NCBI RefSeq assembly: GCF_031851795.1
Contig: NZ_CP134696.1
Span: 4,608,501-4,672,500, forward strand
Length of the DNA stretch: 64,000 nt
Direction: 5' to 3'
Origin: Pontibacter sp. G13
GTDB taxonomy: Bacteria > Bacteroidota > Bacteroidia > J057
Part shown: piece after piece, positions 17,259 through 24,473 of the stretch
How the letters are laid out: each line of letters begins with the position of its first letter
Numbering within the stretch: the stretch's first letter is position 1
The notes under the pieces: generated by a model
What the model was told of the DNA's origin: nothing
The model's database searches: none
Seen by the model: only the letters and a program-made list of their open reading frames with translations
Position numbers and translations under genes: made by a program

Positions 17259-18002
17259 ATGATGAAAATCTTAGTTTGTATTAGCCACGTTCCAGACACC
17301 ACGACTAAAATCCAGTTCGAGGCAGACGGAAGCGGCCTGAACAAGACAGGCGTCACCTTCGTGATCAACCCCTATTGCGAGTACGGATTGTCCCGTGCAT
17401 TGGGATTGAGAGAAGAAGGGAAGCAGGTCTCCATCACGGCCATTTGCGTGGGAGGTCCCGAAGTAGAACCCACCTTGCGTAAGGCACTTGCCATCGGAGC
17501 AGACGATGCTGTACGGATTGACGCCGACGCCACCGACTCCGCATTCGTGGCAAAGCAAATTGCCAACTACGCCAATTCCAAGGAATTTGATATCATCTTT
17601 ACAGGGAAAGAGTCTATCGACTTCAACAACTCCCTCGTGCCCGGGATGATCGCCGAAAATCTTGGTTTCAGCTTCGTTTCCTTTGCGACCAAATTCGAAT
17701 TGACTTCTGATGACACTGCTACCGTACAGCGCGAAATCCCTGGCGGAGTTGAGGTGATCGAAGCCAAATTGCCAACCGTAATCTCCTGCCAGAAGGGAAT
17801 CGCAGAATGGCGCATCCCGAACATGCGTGGCATCATGGCAGCCCGGAAAAAGCCCCTCAGCGCAATCCCAGCGTCTGATTCTGATGTGTACACCGAGACA
17901 GTAAGCTTCGGGTATCCACCTGCAAAGGCTGAATGCCAGTACTTCGAGCCTGACAATGCAGGCGCGTTGGTCACTGCATTGGCTGACAAGGGCCTCATCT
18001 AG
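17259..18002 (+). CDS. etfB: Electron transfer flavoprotein, beta subunit
   Basis: With EtfA it carries electrons from acyl-CoA and other flavin dehydrogenases towards the quinone pool; cytoplasmic. 247 residues, usual length. MMKILVCISHVPDT at the start, NPYCEYGLSRALGL, FTGKESIDFNNSLVPGMIA and the AMP-binding-side LPTVISCQKGIAEWRIPN are typical. The gene is followed after 56 bp by etfA, so they are co-transcribed. No bifurcating EtfAB partners (such as butyryl-CoA dehydrogenase) are next to it, so a standard respiratory role is more likely. Confidence 0.96.
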   Translation: MMKILVCISHVPDTTTKIQFEADGSGLNKTGVTFVINPYCEYGLSRALGLREEGKQVSITAICVGGPEVEPTLRKALAIGADDAVRIDADATDSAFVAKQIANYANSKEFDIIFTGKESIDFNNSLVPGMIAENLGFSFVSFATKFELTSDDTATVQREIPGGVEVIEAKLPTVISCQKGIAEWRIPNMRGIMAARKKPLSAIPASDSDVYTETVSFGYPPAKAECQYFEPDNAGALVTALADKGLI

Positions 18003-18058
18003 GCTTCCCCCATTCTTTGGGATGTAACCCACTAGTGTTCAATCAAAAAATCAACAAG

Positions 18059-19033
18059 ATGTCCATTCTTCTCTTTGCGGAAAGCAATCAGGGAACCCTG
18101 AATAAAAACGTATTCGAGGCCGCGACCTACGGATATGACCTCGCCCAATCTTTGGGCACTGACCTCGTGGCGGTTTCCGTCGGTCAGATTGAAGATGCTG
18201 AGTTGGAAAAGTTGGGTACCTACGGGGTGTCCAAAGTCCTCAAGGTTGCGGATGACAAGCTCAATTCCTTCGCCAATGCTGCCTATGCTGCGGCGATTAC
18301 CCAAGCTGCCAAGCAAGTAGATGCCAAGGCCGTAGTATTCGCTCAGACCTATGACGGTCGTGCGGTTGCTCCTCGTGTCGCTGCTAAATTGGACGCTACC
18401 CCTATCGCAGGGGCGATCACCCTGGCCGATGCTGCCAATGGTTTTGAAACCAAGCGCATGGCCTACTCCGGAAAAGGAGTTCAGGACTACAAAGCTACCA
18501 AAGATAAATTGGTGATCGTGGTCAAAGCCAATGGCTACAAGACCGAAGAGCATCCTACTTCCGCTACCGTGGAGGCTATGGATTTCAAAGCAGGCAGCAA
18601 GGACTTTACGGCTATTGCCAAAGAGATCATCAAAGCCAGCGAAGGCATCTCCCTGACAGAAGCTGACATTGTCGTGTCCGCTGGACGTGGCATGAAAGGC
18701 CCTGAAAACTGGGGAATGATCGAAGAATTGGCTGAATTGCTCGGTGCTGCCACTGCATGTTCCAAGCCTACCGCCGACATGGGATGGCGTCCGCACCACG
18801 AGCACGTGGGACAGACGGGTATCCAGATTGCCCCGAATCTCTATTTCGCGATTGGGATCTCAGGCGCGATCCAGCATTTGGCGGGTGTAAGCTCTTCCAA
18901 GAATATCGTGGTAATCAACAAAGATCCGGAAGCTCCATTTTTCAAAATTGCCGATTTTGGAATCGTAGGGGACCTTTTCGAAGTTGTTCCACAAATGATT
19001 GAAGCCATCAAAGCATTGAAGGTAGCAAGCTAA
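18059..19033 (+). CDS. etfA: Electron transfer flavoprotein, alpha subunit
   Basis: 324 residues from the ATG at 18059 (MSILLFAESNQG). The frame is open 14 codons further upstream, but that extension has no homology-like sequence. The FAD-binding C-terminal domain is intact: CSKPTADMGWRP, VGQTG, IGISGAIQHLAG and INKDPEAPFFKIADFGIVGD. The N-terminal part is the Rossmann-like domain that packs on EtfB. A hairpin terminator follows at 19076-19120. Confidence 0.97.
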   Translation: MSILLFAESNQGTLNKNVFEAATYGYDLAQSLGTDLVAVSVGQIEDAELEKLGTYGVSKVLKVADDKLNSFANAAYAAAITQAAKQVDAKAVVFAQTYDGRAVAPRVAAKLDATPIAGAITLADAANGFETKRMAYSGKGVQDYKATKDKLVIVVKANGYKTEEHPTSATVEAMDFKAGSKDFTAIAKEIIKASEGISLTEADIVVSAGRGMKGPENWGMIEELAELLGAATACSKPTADMGWRPHHEHVGQTGIQIAPNLYFAIGISGAIQHLAGVSSSKNIVVINKDPEAPFFKIADFGIVGDLFEVVPQMIEAIKALKVAS

Positions 19034-19075
19034 TTCATCTTGGCATGCAAGCTTCATTTTGATTAGTTTTGGGGA

Positions 19076-19120
19076 AATCGCAAATTACATGGTTCTTTGT
19101 GTAATCTGCGATTTTCTTTT
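19076..19120 (+). terminator. Terminator of etfBA
   Basis: AATCGCA..ATTACA pairs with TGTAAT.TGCGATT (one internal mismatch), followed by TTCTTTTAATTTT. Confidence 0.75.
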
Positions 19121-19201
19121 AATTTTGGTTTGCATCTTTTCGGGCACACGATCTCATCCTGTTTGGAACTCATTGGTTTGAGGCTGTAAAAAGTTTGTGA
19201 G

Positions 19202-19867
19202 GTGAAAAAAATTCGTCTGGAAATTATCGGTCTGTCGTCTAGCCACTCCCAGATCGGCCATTACGCCCTTGTATTGGGAGAATCTAACGGCAACAGAAGA
19301 CTGCCGATCATCATCGGAGGAGGGGAAGCTCAGGCCATTGCCCTTGAGCTGGAGAATATCAAGACCAACCGTCCGATGACGCACGACTTGATCTACAACC
19401 TTGCCCGTCATTTCGATATCAACTTGGTCGAGGTCATTATCAATGACCTGCACGAAGGCATCTTCTATGCTCGGCTCATTATGGAGCTCGATGGAGAAAT
19501 CCACGAGATCGATAGTAGGCCCAGTGACGCTGTGGCCATCGGTGTGCGCTTCAAAGTGCCTATCTACACGTATGAAAGCGTCCTCTCGGAAGCGGGAATC
19601 GTGATCGAAGACGACGAGGAAGGCGGTGGTACGCTTGGCTCTGAGGATTCCGATTTCTCTCTCGCCGAAATCGAGAAGTCCGATCCGATGGAAGATGAAG
19701 ACCCCGTGCCTCCGTCTCCCAAAAAGAAAGCGACTGCTTCTAGCCCTGCTTCCAAAAAGCGGGAACTCGACCGTCTCCAAAAAGAGCTCGACAAAGCCCT
19801 CGAAGGAGAAGATTACGAGAAAGCAGCCAAACTCCGCGATGAAATCAATCAGCTCGGAGGAGAATAA
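19202..19867 (+). CDS. DUF151 bifunctional-nuclease-like protein with UVR tail
   Basis: 221 residues, GTG start (KKIRLEIIGLSSSHSQIG). The first about 135 residues are the DUF151 domain: YALVLGE, RRLPIIIGGGEAQAIALELE and SRPSDAVAIGVR are its hallmarks. A charged linker (about 140-185, acidic then Lys/Ser-rich) follows, then a UVR-type motif (LDRLQKELDKALEGEDYEKAAKLRDEI, about 188-214) like the helical pair in UvrB and UvrC. The domain pair is common in Bacteroidota. DUF151 proteins from plants have been reported with nuclease activity; the bacterial role is not settled. It has its own terminator. Confidence 0.9.
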   Translation: MKKIRLEIIGLSSSHSQIGHYALVLGESNGNRRLPIIIGGGEAQAIALELENIKTNRPMTHDLIYNLARHFDINLVEVIINDLHEGIFYARLIMELDGEIHEIDSRPSDAVAIGVRFKVPIYTYESVLSEAGIVIEDDEEGGGTLGSEDSDFSLAEIEKSDPMEDEDPVPPSPKKKATASSPASKKRELDRLQKELDKALEGEDYEKAAKLRDEINQLGGE

Positions 19868-19893
19868 TCTGAATTTCTTTCCTTAAAATATGG

Positions 19894-19921
19894 AGGCCGT
19901 CTCTTTCGAGGTGGCCTTTTT
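19894..19921 (+). terminator. Terminator of DUF151 gene
   Basis: AGGCCGTCTC (19894-19903), loop TTTC, GAGGTGGCCT (19908-19917), then TTTT. Ten pairs, two of them G-T. Confidence 0.85.
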
Positions 19922-19925
19922 ATAT

Positions 19926-20553
19926 GAAGCTGTTCATGGGGGAGCTATGCTTGCTGCAAGCGCTCATTTGCAGAACCTCCCTTCGCCATTTTTTCGGCCA
20001 TAGCCCCACTATGACCTGCAAAAATAGCTTTGGGAGAACCTCTAACTGATCGCTTTCGCTGTCGCATATCCCCCCATGAACAGCTTCTTTTTGTGAGCTG
20101 GCTCTTGGCTTGCAGGAGAAAATTAGCAGAACCTCCCATTGCGTTTTTTCGACATTAGCCGCGCTATGACCTGCAAAACTGGCTTTGGGAGAACCTCCAA
20201 CTGCTCACTTTCGCTGTCGCCTATCCCCCCATGAACAGCTTCTTTTTGTGAGCTGGCTCTTGGCTTGCGGGTGCTCATTTGCAGAACCTCCCTTCGCCAT
20301 TTTTTCGGCCATAGCCCCACTATGACCTGCAAAACTGGCTTTGGGAGAACCTCCAACTGCTCGCTTTCGCTGTCGCCTATCCCCCCATGAACAGCTTCTT
20401 TTTGTGAGCTGGCTCTTGGCTTGCAGGAGAAAATTAGCAGAACCTCCCATTGCGTTTTTTCGGCCATAGCCCCACTATGGCCTGCAAAACTGGCTTTGGG
20501 AGAACCTCCAACTGCTCGCTTTCGCTGTCGCCTATCCCCCCATGAACAGCTTC
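19926..20553. repeat. 155-bp tandem array (four units) with 17-bp inverted ends
   Basis: Four units of 155-156 bp, judged by GCAGAACCTCCC at 19970, 20126, 20281 and 20437. Units 1 and 3 share one version of the unit head (CTCATTTGCAGAACCTCCCT) and units 2 and 4 another (AGAAAATTAGCAGAACC), so a 311-bp dimer was itself duplicated. CCCCCATGAACAGCTTC ends each unit (20071, 20226, 20382, 20537). Its exact reverse complement GAAGCTGTTCATGGGGG stands alone at 19926-19942, giving the array perfect 17-bp inverted ends. Each unit has a short hairpin (in unit 4 GGCCATAG/CTATGGCC, 20462-20482). No gene is credible inside; long minus-strand frames are a by-product of repetition. Confidence 0.85.
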
Positions 20554-20666
20554 TTGAGGCCCGGCCTATTCCTGCATCGCGTCTCCTCTTGTGCGCTTTC
20601 GGCTGCAAATGTCCGTGGATATTGCCTTGGAAGGCTTGGGGGAATCTTGGACATGATGTGGATGCA

Positions 20667-20838
20667 GATTTGGGTGTGCCCCCGCGGACTTGGGAAAGGA
20701 GATGTCGCCTGATCGTGTTTGGCCGCGGCGTCAGGCTATCCACGGGTTCGCTGGCGCTCCGTCCTCCGCTAAAGGCTCCGGACTGCTCGTGCCTCGCACC
20801 GTTCCTATCCTTCACACCCCACCAGCCAACCGCACAGG
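20667..20838 (-). repeat. Dispersed intergenic repeat, copy B'
   Basis: Inverted copy: begins GATTTGGGTGTGCCCCCGCG and ends CACACCCCACC...CCGCAC. Its interior (GTCCGGAGCC, GCGGAGGACGG, CCTGACGCCGCGG on the minus strand) matches copy C much better than copies A and B. Confidence 0.7.
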
Positions 20839-20880
20839 ATCTTCTTGCTGGCTATGCGTACTCACTTGAATTCTGGTAAT

Positions 20881-21102
20881 GTGCGGATGATTCGTGTGGC
20901 GTGAGGGCTCTGGAGTATTCAGTCGGTGGAGTTTGTCGCCAATCTTTGGGAGATTGATTCTGAGGTTGGTTCTCTCGGATTGACTCAGCAAGCACCAAGA
21001 TCCCACCGACCGAGCGACCAGCGAGTACGGAAGAGCCCGACCCGGCGACTCGATGGCCATGCGTCATCCATCTTGCCCGACACGCCGGGACACGCCCAAA
21101 TG
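20881..21102 (+). repeat. Dispersed intergenic repeat, copy B
   Basis: Starts GTGCGGATGATTCGTGTGGC and ends GGGACACGCCCAAATG. The internal inverted repeat GTCGGTGG (20922-20929) / CCACCGAC (21003-21010) matches copy A, while the loop between the arms differs. It is head-to-head with copy B', with about 40 bp between them. Confidence 0.75.
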
Positions 21103-21197
21103 CACCCGCAGAAACCAACATTCTCCGGCTTCCCATTCATTTACCGGTAGGGGAACTCCCTTGTGGATTTCTTGGCCACCATTTAGCCATTCCGCCA

Positions 21198-22208
21198 TCA
21201 GGAAATGAAGGCCTTCTGGAAAGCTTCTAGTTCGATATCGGTCCCCAAAATGAATAGTCGATCTTCGGATTGGATTTCGTCGTCAGCGGTAGGGTTGAGT
21301 GCTACGGCCTGATCGCCATGCTTGAATCCAAGGACGAGTACGCCGGTCCGCGAGCGGATATTGAGCTCTCGGAGGGTCTTGCCTACAAGTTTGGTTTGAC
21401 CTTCGCAGGGGATGTCCATGAGGTGGAGGTCGGGGTTTCCCTCACCCGAGATGAGGTCCACAAACTCCACAAGTGCCGGACGCGTGAGCAAATTGGCCAT
21501 CTTCTGACCGCCGATTTTGTTGGGGACGATCACATCATTGGCCCCGGCTCGTTTGAGCTTGGAGATGGAGGAGGGATTGGAGGCCCGGGCGATGATCTTG
21601 ATTTTGGGATTCATCTCACGAGCTGTCAATGAGATGTAGACATTCTCGGCATCGGTCGCGAGGGCACTGATCAATCCACTGGCGCGACGGATATTGGCAC
21701 GTTCCAGCACATCGTCATGGGTGGCGTCTCCACGGACCACATGGCATTTGTGGTGAGATAGAAACTCTTCGAGGACCTCTTCATTCTGTTCGATGATGAC
21801 AAATGCCTGGTCCTGGCGGATGAATTCACGGGCAGCTTCGCGGCCATTTCGCCCGAGCCCGCAGATGATGAAGTGATTTTGCAATTTCGAGACAATTTTG
21901 GATTGGCGATACCGATTGAGGATCTGCTGCATTTCGCCTTCGAGGATGAAGGTCGTGAGGGAAGTGATCACATACAGGAAAATACCTGAACTCAGGACAA
22001 TCAGGCTGACGGTGAATAGCCTGCCAGCATCACTCAGCTCTTGAAGGGTGCCGTATCCGACGGTGGAGACGGTGATGGTGGTCATGTAGATGGAATCCAA
22101 CACGTCATATCCCTCGATCCAGTGGAAACCAAGGGTACCATATAGGAAGATGACAAGCAGGGAGATCGCACCGATGATGATGCGTCGGATGGGTTTGGCG
22201 TTTTTCAT
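21198..22208 (-). CDS. Ligand-gated K+ channel with RCK/TrkA-N domain
   Basis: 336 residues. Two transmembrane helices (about 9-27 and 65-92) flank a pore helix and the selectivity filter TVGYGT (residues 49-54), so it is a K+ channel. The cytoplasmic part is an RCK/TrkA-N Rossmann domain (about 110-225; FIICGLGRNGREAARE, with the acidic VIIEQNE strand) and a TrkA-C domain (about 240-335). The layout is that of MthK-like channels, gated by nucleotide or ions. It stands alone on the minus strand; no transporter partner is near. Confidence 0.93.
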   Translation of the reverse strand: MKNAKPIRRIIIGAISLLVIFLYGTLGFHWIEGYDVLDSIYMTTITVSTVGYGTLQELSDAGRLFTVSLIVLSSGIFLYVITSLTTFILEGEMQQILNRYRQSKIVSKLQNHFIICGLGRNGREAAREFIRQDQAFVIIEQNEEVLEEFLSHHKCHVVRGDATHDDVLERANIRRASGLISALATDAENVYISLTAREMNPKIKIIARASNPSSISKLKRAGANDVIVPNKIGGQKMANLLTRPALVEFVDLISGEGNPDLHLMDIPCEGQTKLVGKTLRELNIRSRTGVLVLGFKHGDQAVALNPTADDEIQSEDRLFILGTDIELEAFQKAFIS

Positions 22209-22260
22209 GAGCGAGACGAGCCTCTGGCCTCAAGTTAACGCTTTTTTTTGAGGAGTAAAT

Positions 22261-22291
22261 TTGGTGGATAACATTTCGGCTACTATATTTG
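22261..22291 (+). promoter_or_regulatory. Promoter of tRNA-Ala
   Basis: TTG (22261-22263), 20-bp spacer, TATATTTG (22284-22291). This fits the Bacteroidota sigma factor consensus and places the transcript start about 27 bp before the tRNA. Confidence 0.6.
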
Positions 22292-22323
22292 CTGCGCAAT
22301 TGGCTGAAAGGCCTTAGCCTGAA

Positions 22324-22399
<76 letters not shown>

Positions 22400-22401
22400 C
22401 C

Positions 22402-22433
22402 AACGCGCAGATCGAGAGATCTGCGCGTTTTTT
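22402..22433 (+). terminator. Terminator of tRNA-Ala
   Basis: Perfect 12-bp stem AACGCGCAGATC / GATCTGCGCGTT with loop GAGA, then TTTTTT. It starts four bases after the tRNA. Confidence 0.92.
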
Positions 22434-22973
22434 GTGTTTTGGCATTGGCTTCCGGATTAGAAGGGATGCTTTGGCAGTGCGCCAAGGGGAAGAAGGTAAT
22501 TGAAGGTTAAGGCTAGGGGGGCAAAGGCCGTACTTCTCTTTCTCGATGAAGTGAGAATCTTTCACTAGTAGGAGTTCATTGTGCTGTTGGAAGCTTGAAT
22601 GGTCCCAAGTTGCTTTCTGGATGTTTTTAAATGTTTGATATTGAGTAGGTAGCTGTTTTTGAAAAAAGGCCTATGTATTTTGTTTTTAGTGCTATATGTT
22701 GAAATGTTTATAAGTGCGTTTGTTTTTGTGTATCGTTTTTATTGTTTGCGGACCTAGAGAAGCGATCAATGGAGCGAAATTCTTATCCATGATTCAATTC
22801 CAATTTTATCGATTCTTTGGCAGTTCCTCGTGATTGCTGGAAGTGTCTCATTTTCTGGATGCCTATATGTTAGGCGATTCCTTAGGTTCCCCCTAGAATG
22901 AGTGTGCCTAATATTTCCGGAATGCGATAAATGTGACCATGAATGGAACAATAACTTGTAAATACACTTATAA
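22434..22973. other. AT-rich gap before toxin-antitoxin-like pair
   Basis: 540 bp without a credible gene. Base composition is clearly more AT-rich (T-rich around 22620-22760) than the surrounding coding DNA, as often seen beside tRNA genes where foreign DNA has entered. I found no integrase gene and no repeated tRNA end. Confidence 0.4.
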
Positions 22974-22976
22974 GTG
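22965..22976. promoter_or_regulatory. Palindromic operator candidate over toxin start codon
   Basis: CACTTATAAGTG is a perfect 12-bp palindrome; its last three bases are the GTG start of the toxin-like gene. The flanks GTAAAT (22958) and ATTTAC (22982) add an off-centre outer inverted pair. This is where the HTH partner would be expected to bind for autoregulation. Confidence 0.5.
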
Positions 22977-23495
22977 AATACATTTACTTTAGAAATTTGG
23001 GACGACGAATGTAGCCGCTGTACCTTCTACACTGTGAGGAAACCGGGGGCGAAACAAAATGAAACAGACCGCTTTTTGCTGAAGTATGGCGATCAAGATG
23101 CATACAAAAGCTCGATACAAGATATGGTCACCCTTTTACTGAAAAGTATTGGAGAAGATCACGGTGCAGATAAAGCACTATTCAATAGAGACGAGAATGA
23201 AGTTCAGGGTCTTCCTCCACATGGGCGATTTGAGTTAGAGAGTATTGGTTACCATTTTCCTGACTTTCCTTTACGTCTCTACGCACTTCGATTGCGAGTC
23301 AACCTAGTTGTCCTGTTCAATGGTGGAATAAAAGATGGCCCCACCAATCAAACGAGTAGCCTGAATATGAACTGGAGAGAAGCATGCGCATTTGCTCGCA
23401 GAATTGATGATGCCCTCATGGAAGGAGCTTTGCTGATTGATGAAGAAAGAAGCCTGCTTTTTGATCCCGATCAACCCGATGAACTGATCCTTTAA
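22974..23495 (+). CDS. Putative toxin of a HigBA-order pair
   Basis: 173 residues, GTG start; a stop codon directly precedes it in frame and no other start is close. Residues 97-120 (DFPLRLYALRLR, then NLVVLFNGGIK) look like the final strands of RelE/HigB-type toxins, whose common form is a strand reading R-x-(F/Y)-x-x-R followed by a VVLxxGxxK strand. The protein is longer than typical HigB (about 100 residues), with extra segments including CSRC (13-16) and NETDRFLLKY. An XRE-type gene follows after 11 bp, the toxin-first order of higBA. I recognise similar Bacteroidota pairs but know of no tested function. RNase activity is an inference. An alternative is a non-toxic phage-derived regulator. 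Confidence 0.6.
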   Translation: MNTFTLEIWDDECSRCTFYTVRKPGAKQNETDRFLLKYGDQDAYKSSIQDMVTLLLKSIGEDHGADKALFNRDENEVQGLPPHGRFELESIGYHFPDFPLRLYALRLRVNLVVLFNGGIKDGPTNQTSSLNMNWREACAFARRIDDALMEGALLIDEERSLLFDPDQPDELIL

Positions 23496-23506
23496 TACCT
23501 ATCCCA

Positions 23507-23800
23507 ATGAGAAGCACAGTAAGTAAAAGAATCCTCGATCAAACGCCTCAGGATCGTAAGCTGTTCGTTCGCCTAAATGCCGATATCGTCGTGCGGGTGC
23601 ATGAACTCATGCAGGAAAAAGGATTCCGCCAAATTGATCTCGCTAAAGCAATGGGTAAAACGCCTTCTGAGGTGAGTAAGTGGTTAAGTGGAGCGCATAA
23701 TCTCACTTTGCGATCCTTGGTCAAATTGCAAGAGGCTCTGGGAGAACCCATCATTCAGGTGCCAAAGCGTACGTCACTGACCAAAGTGAACGCTTCATAA
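23507..23800 (+). CDS. XRE-family HTH protein, putative antitoxin
   Basis: 97 residues. A five-helix Cro/CI-type HTH spans about 29-80: VHELMQEKGFRQIDLAKAMG, then KTPSEVSKWLSG and NLTLRSLVKLQEALG. The N-terminal about 25 residues (Lys/Arg-rich, KRILDQTPQDRKLF) may hold the toxin contact, and the tail beyond residue 85 is short and basic. It sits 11 bp after the toxin-like gene. Small size and order point to an antitoxin that represses its own operon through the palindrome at 22965. Confidence 0.75.
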   Translation: MRSTVSKRILDQTPQDRKLFVRLNADIVVRVHELMQEKGFRQIDLAKAMGKTPSEVSKWLSGAHNLTLRSLVKLQEALGEPIIQVPKRTSLTKVNAS

Positions 23801-23881
23801 ACGATCAGATACCCTGGAACTTTTGAGTAGGGACCTGTTCAGTCCCCCTCAGGGAGCCTCCTCATATTCCCTAAATCCTCA

Positions 23882-23916
23882 CAAAAAAACGGAATCCACT
23901 CGATTCCGTTTTTTTG
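23882..23916. terminator. Bidirectional terminator after HTH gene
   Basis: AAAAAAACGGAATC / GATTCCGTTTTTTT, a 14-bp perfect stem with a five-base loop. Confidence 0.9.
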
Positions 23917-23942
23917 TATCGTAATCCTCCAATTCACGCGAT

Positions 23943-24344
23943 ATGAATTTTACCCACATCAAGGAGACCTGCCTCTATGTCAAGGATCTGGAAGCAACAG
24001 AGGCTTTCTATCATGGCAAGTTGGGGCTTCCGGTGATCGGCAAACGTCCGGGAGCACATGTGTTTTTTAGAGCGGGAAGCTCGGTATTGCTTTGTTTCAA
24101 TCCTGATGATAGCAAGACCAAGACGGCGCTCCCCCCGCATTGGGGCAGTGGCGCGCTGCACATGGCATTCGAGTGCCAGACGGAAGACTACGAAGCCTGG
24201 AAAGCAAAATTGGCCGAGCAAGAAATCCCCATCGTGCAGGAATACACCTGGTTTGAAAACTGCCGTTCCTGTTATTTCAATGATCCTGACGGGCATGTGA
24301 TCGAGATTGTACAGCCGGGTTTGTGGGATGGTGGCGGAGGGTGA
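23943..24344 (+). CDS. VOC (glyoxalase/bleomycin-resistance fold) protein
   Basis: 133 residues forming one VOC module pair: THIKETCLYVKDLEATEAFYHGKLGLPVIGK, then LHMAFECQTEDYEAWKAKL, then CYFNDPDGHVIEIVQPGLW. Likely metal ligands are His5, His64-region HMAF, and Glu in VIEIV. Members include glyoxalases, dioxygenases and antibiotic-binding proteins, and this sequence does not decide between them. The gene stands alone between two strong terminators. Confidence 0.85.
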   Translation: MNFTHIKETCLYVKDLEATEAFYHGKLGLPVIGKRPGAHVFFRAGSSVLLCFNPDDSKTKTALPPHWGSGALHMAFECQTEDYEAWKAKLAEQEIPIVQEYTWFENCRSCYFNDPDGHVIEIVQPGLWDGGGG

Positions 24345-24370
24345 TCGGTATGTTTTCCGAGCAAAAGAAC

Positions 24371-24403
24371 AAGGGGCCAACCTCGAATCAGAGGCGGCCC
24401 CTT
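24371..24403. terminator. Terminator between VOC gene and PKD protein gene
   Basis: AAGGGGCC (24371-24378) pairs with GGCCCCTT (24396-24403), with further pairing inside (CCTC/GAGG). It can serve both convergent genes. Confidence 0.75.
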
Positions 24404-24473
24404 CCTTTCAATCAGCTTAAGCATTTATGTGGGAGCTTAGAATCGGAATCCGACGGAGCTTGCCCACTTACAT

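Noticed and set aside
19926-20553. CRISPR array
   Set aside because: The period is 155 bp with no unique spacers between short repeats, and no cas genes are in the window.
20123-20815. Minus-strand frame of about 230 codons through the 155-bp array
   Set aside because: Its peptide is just the repeat read in changing frames, without secretion signal, motif or ribosome site.
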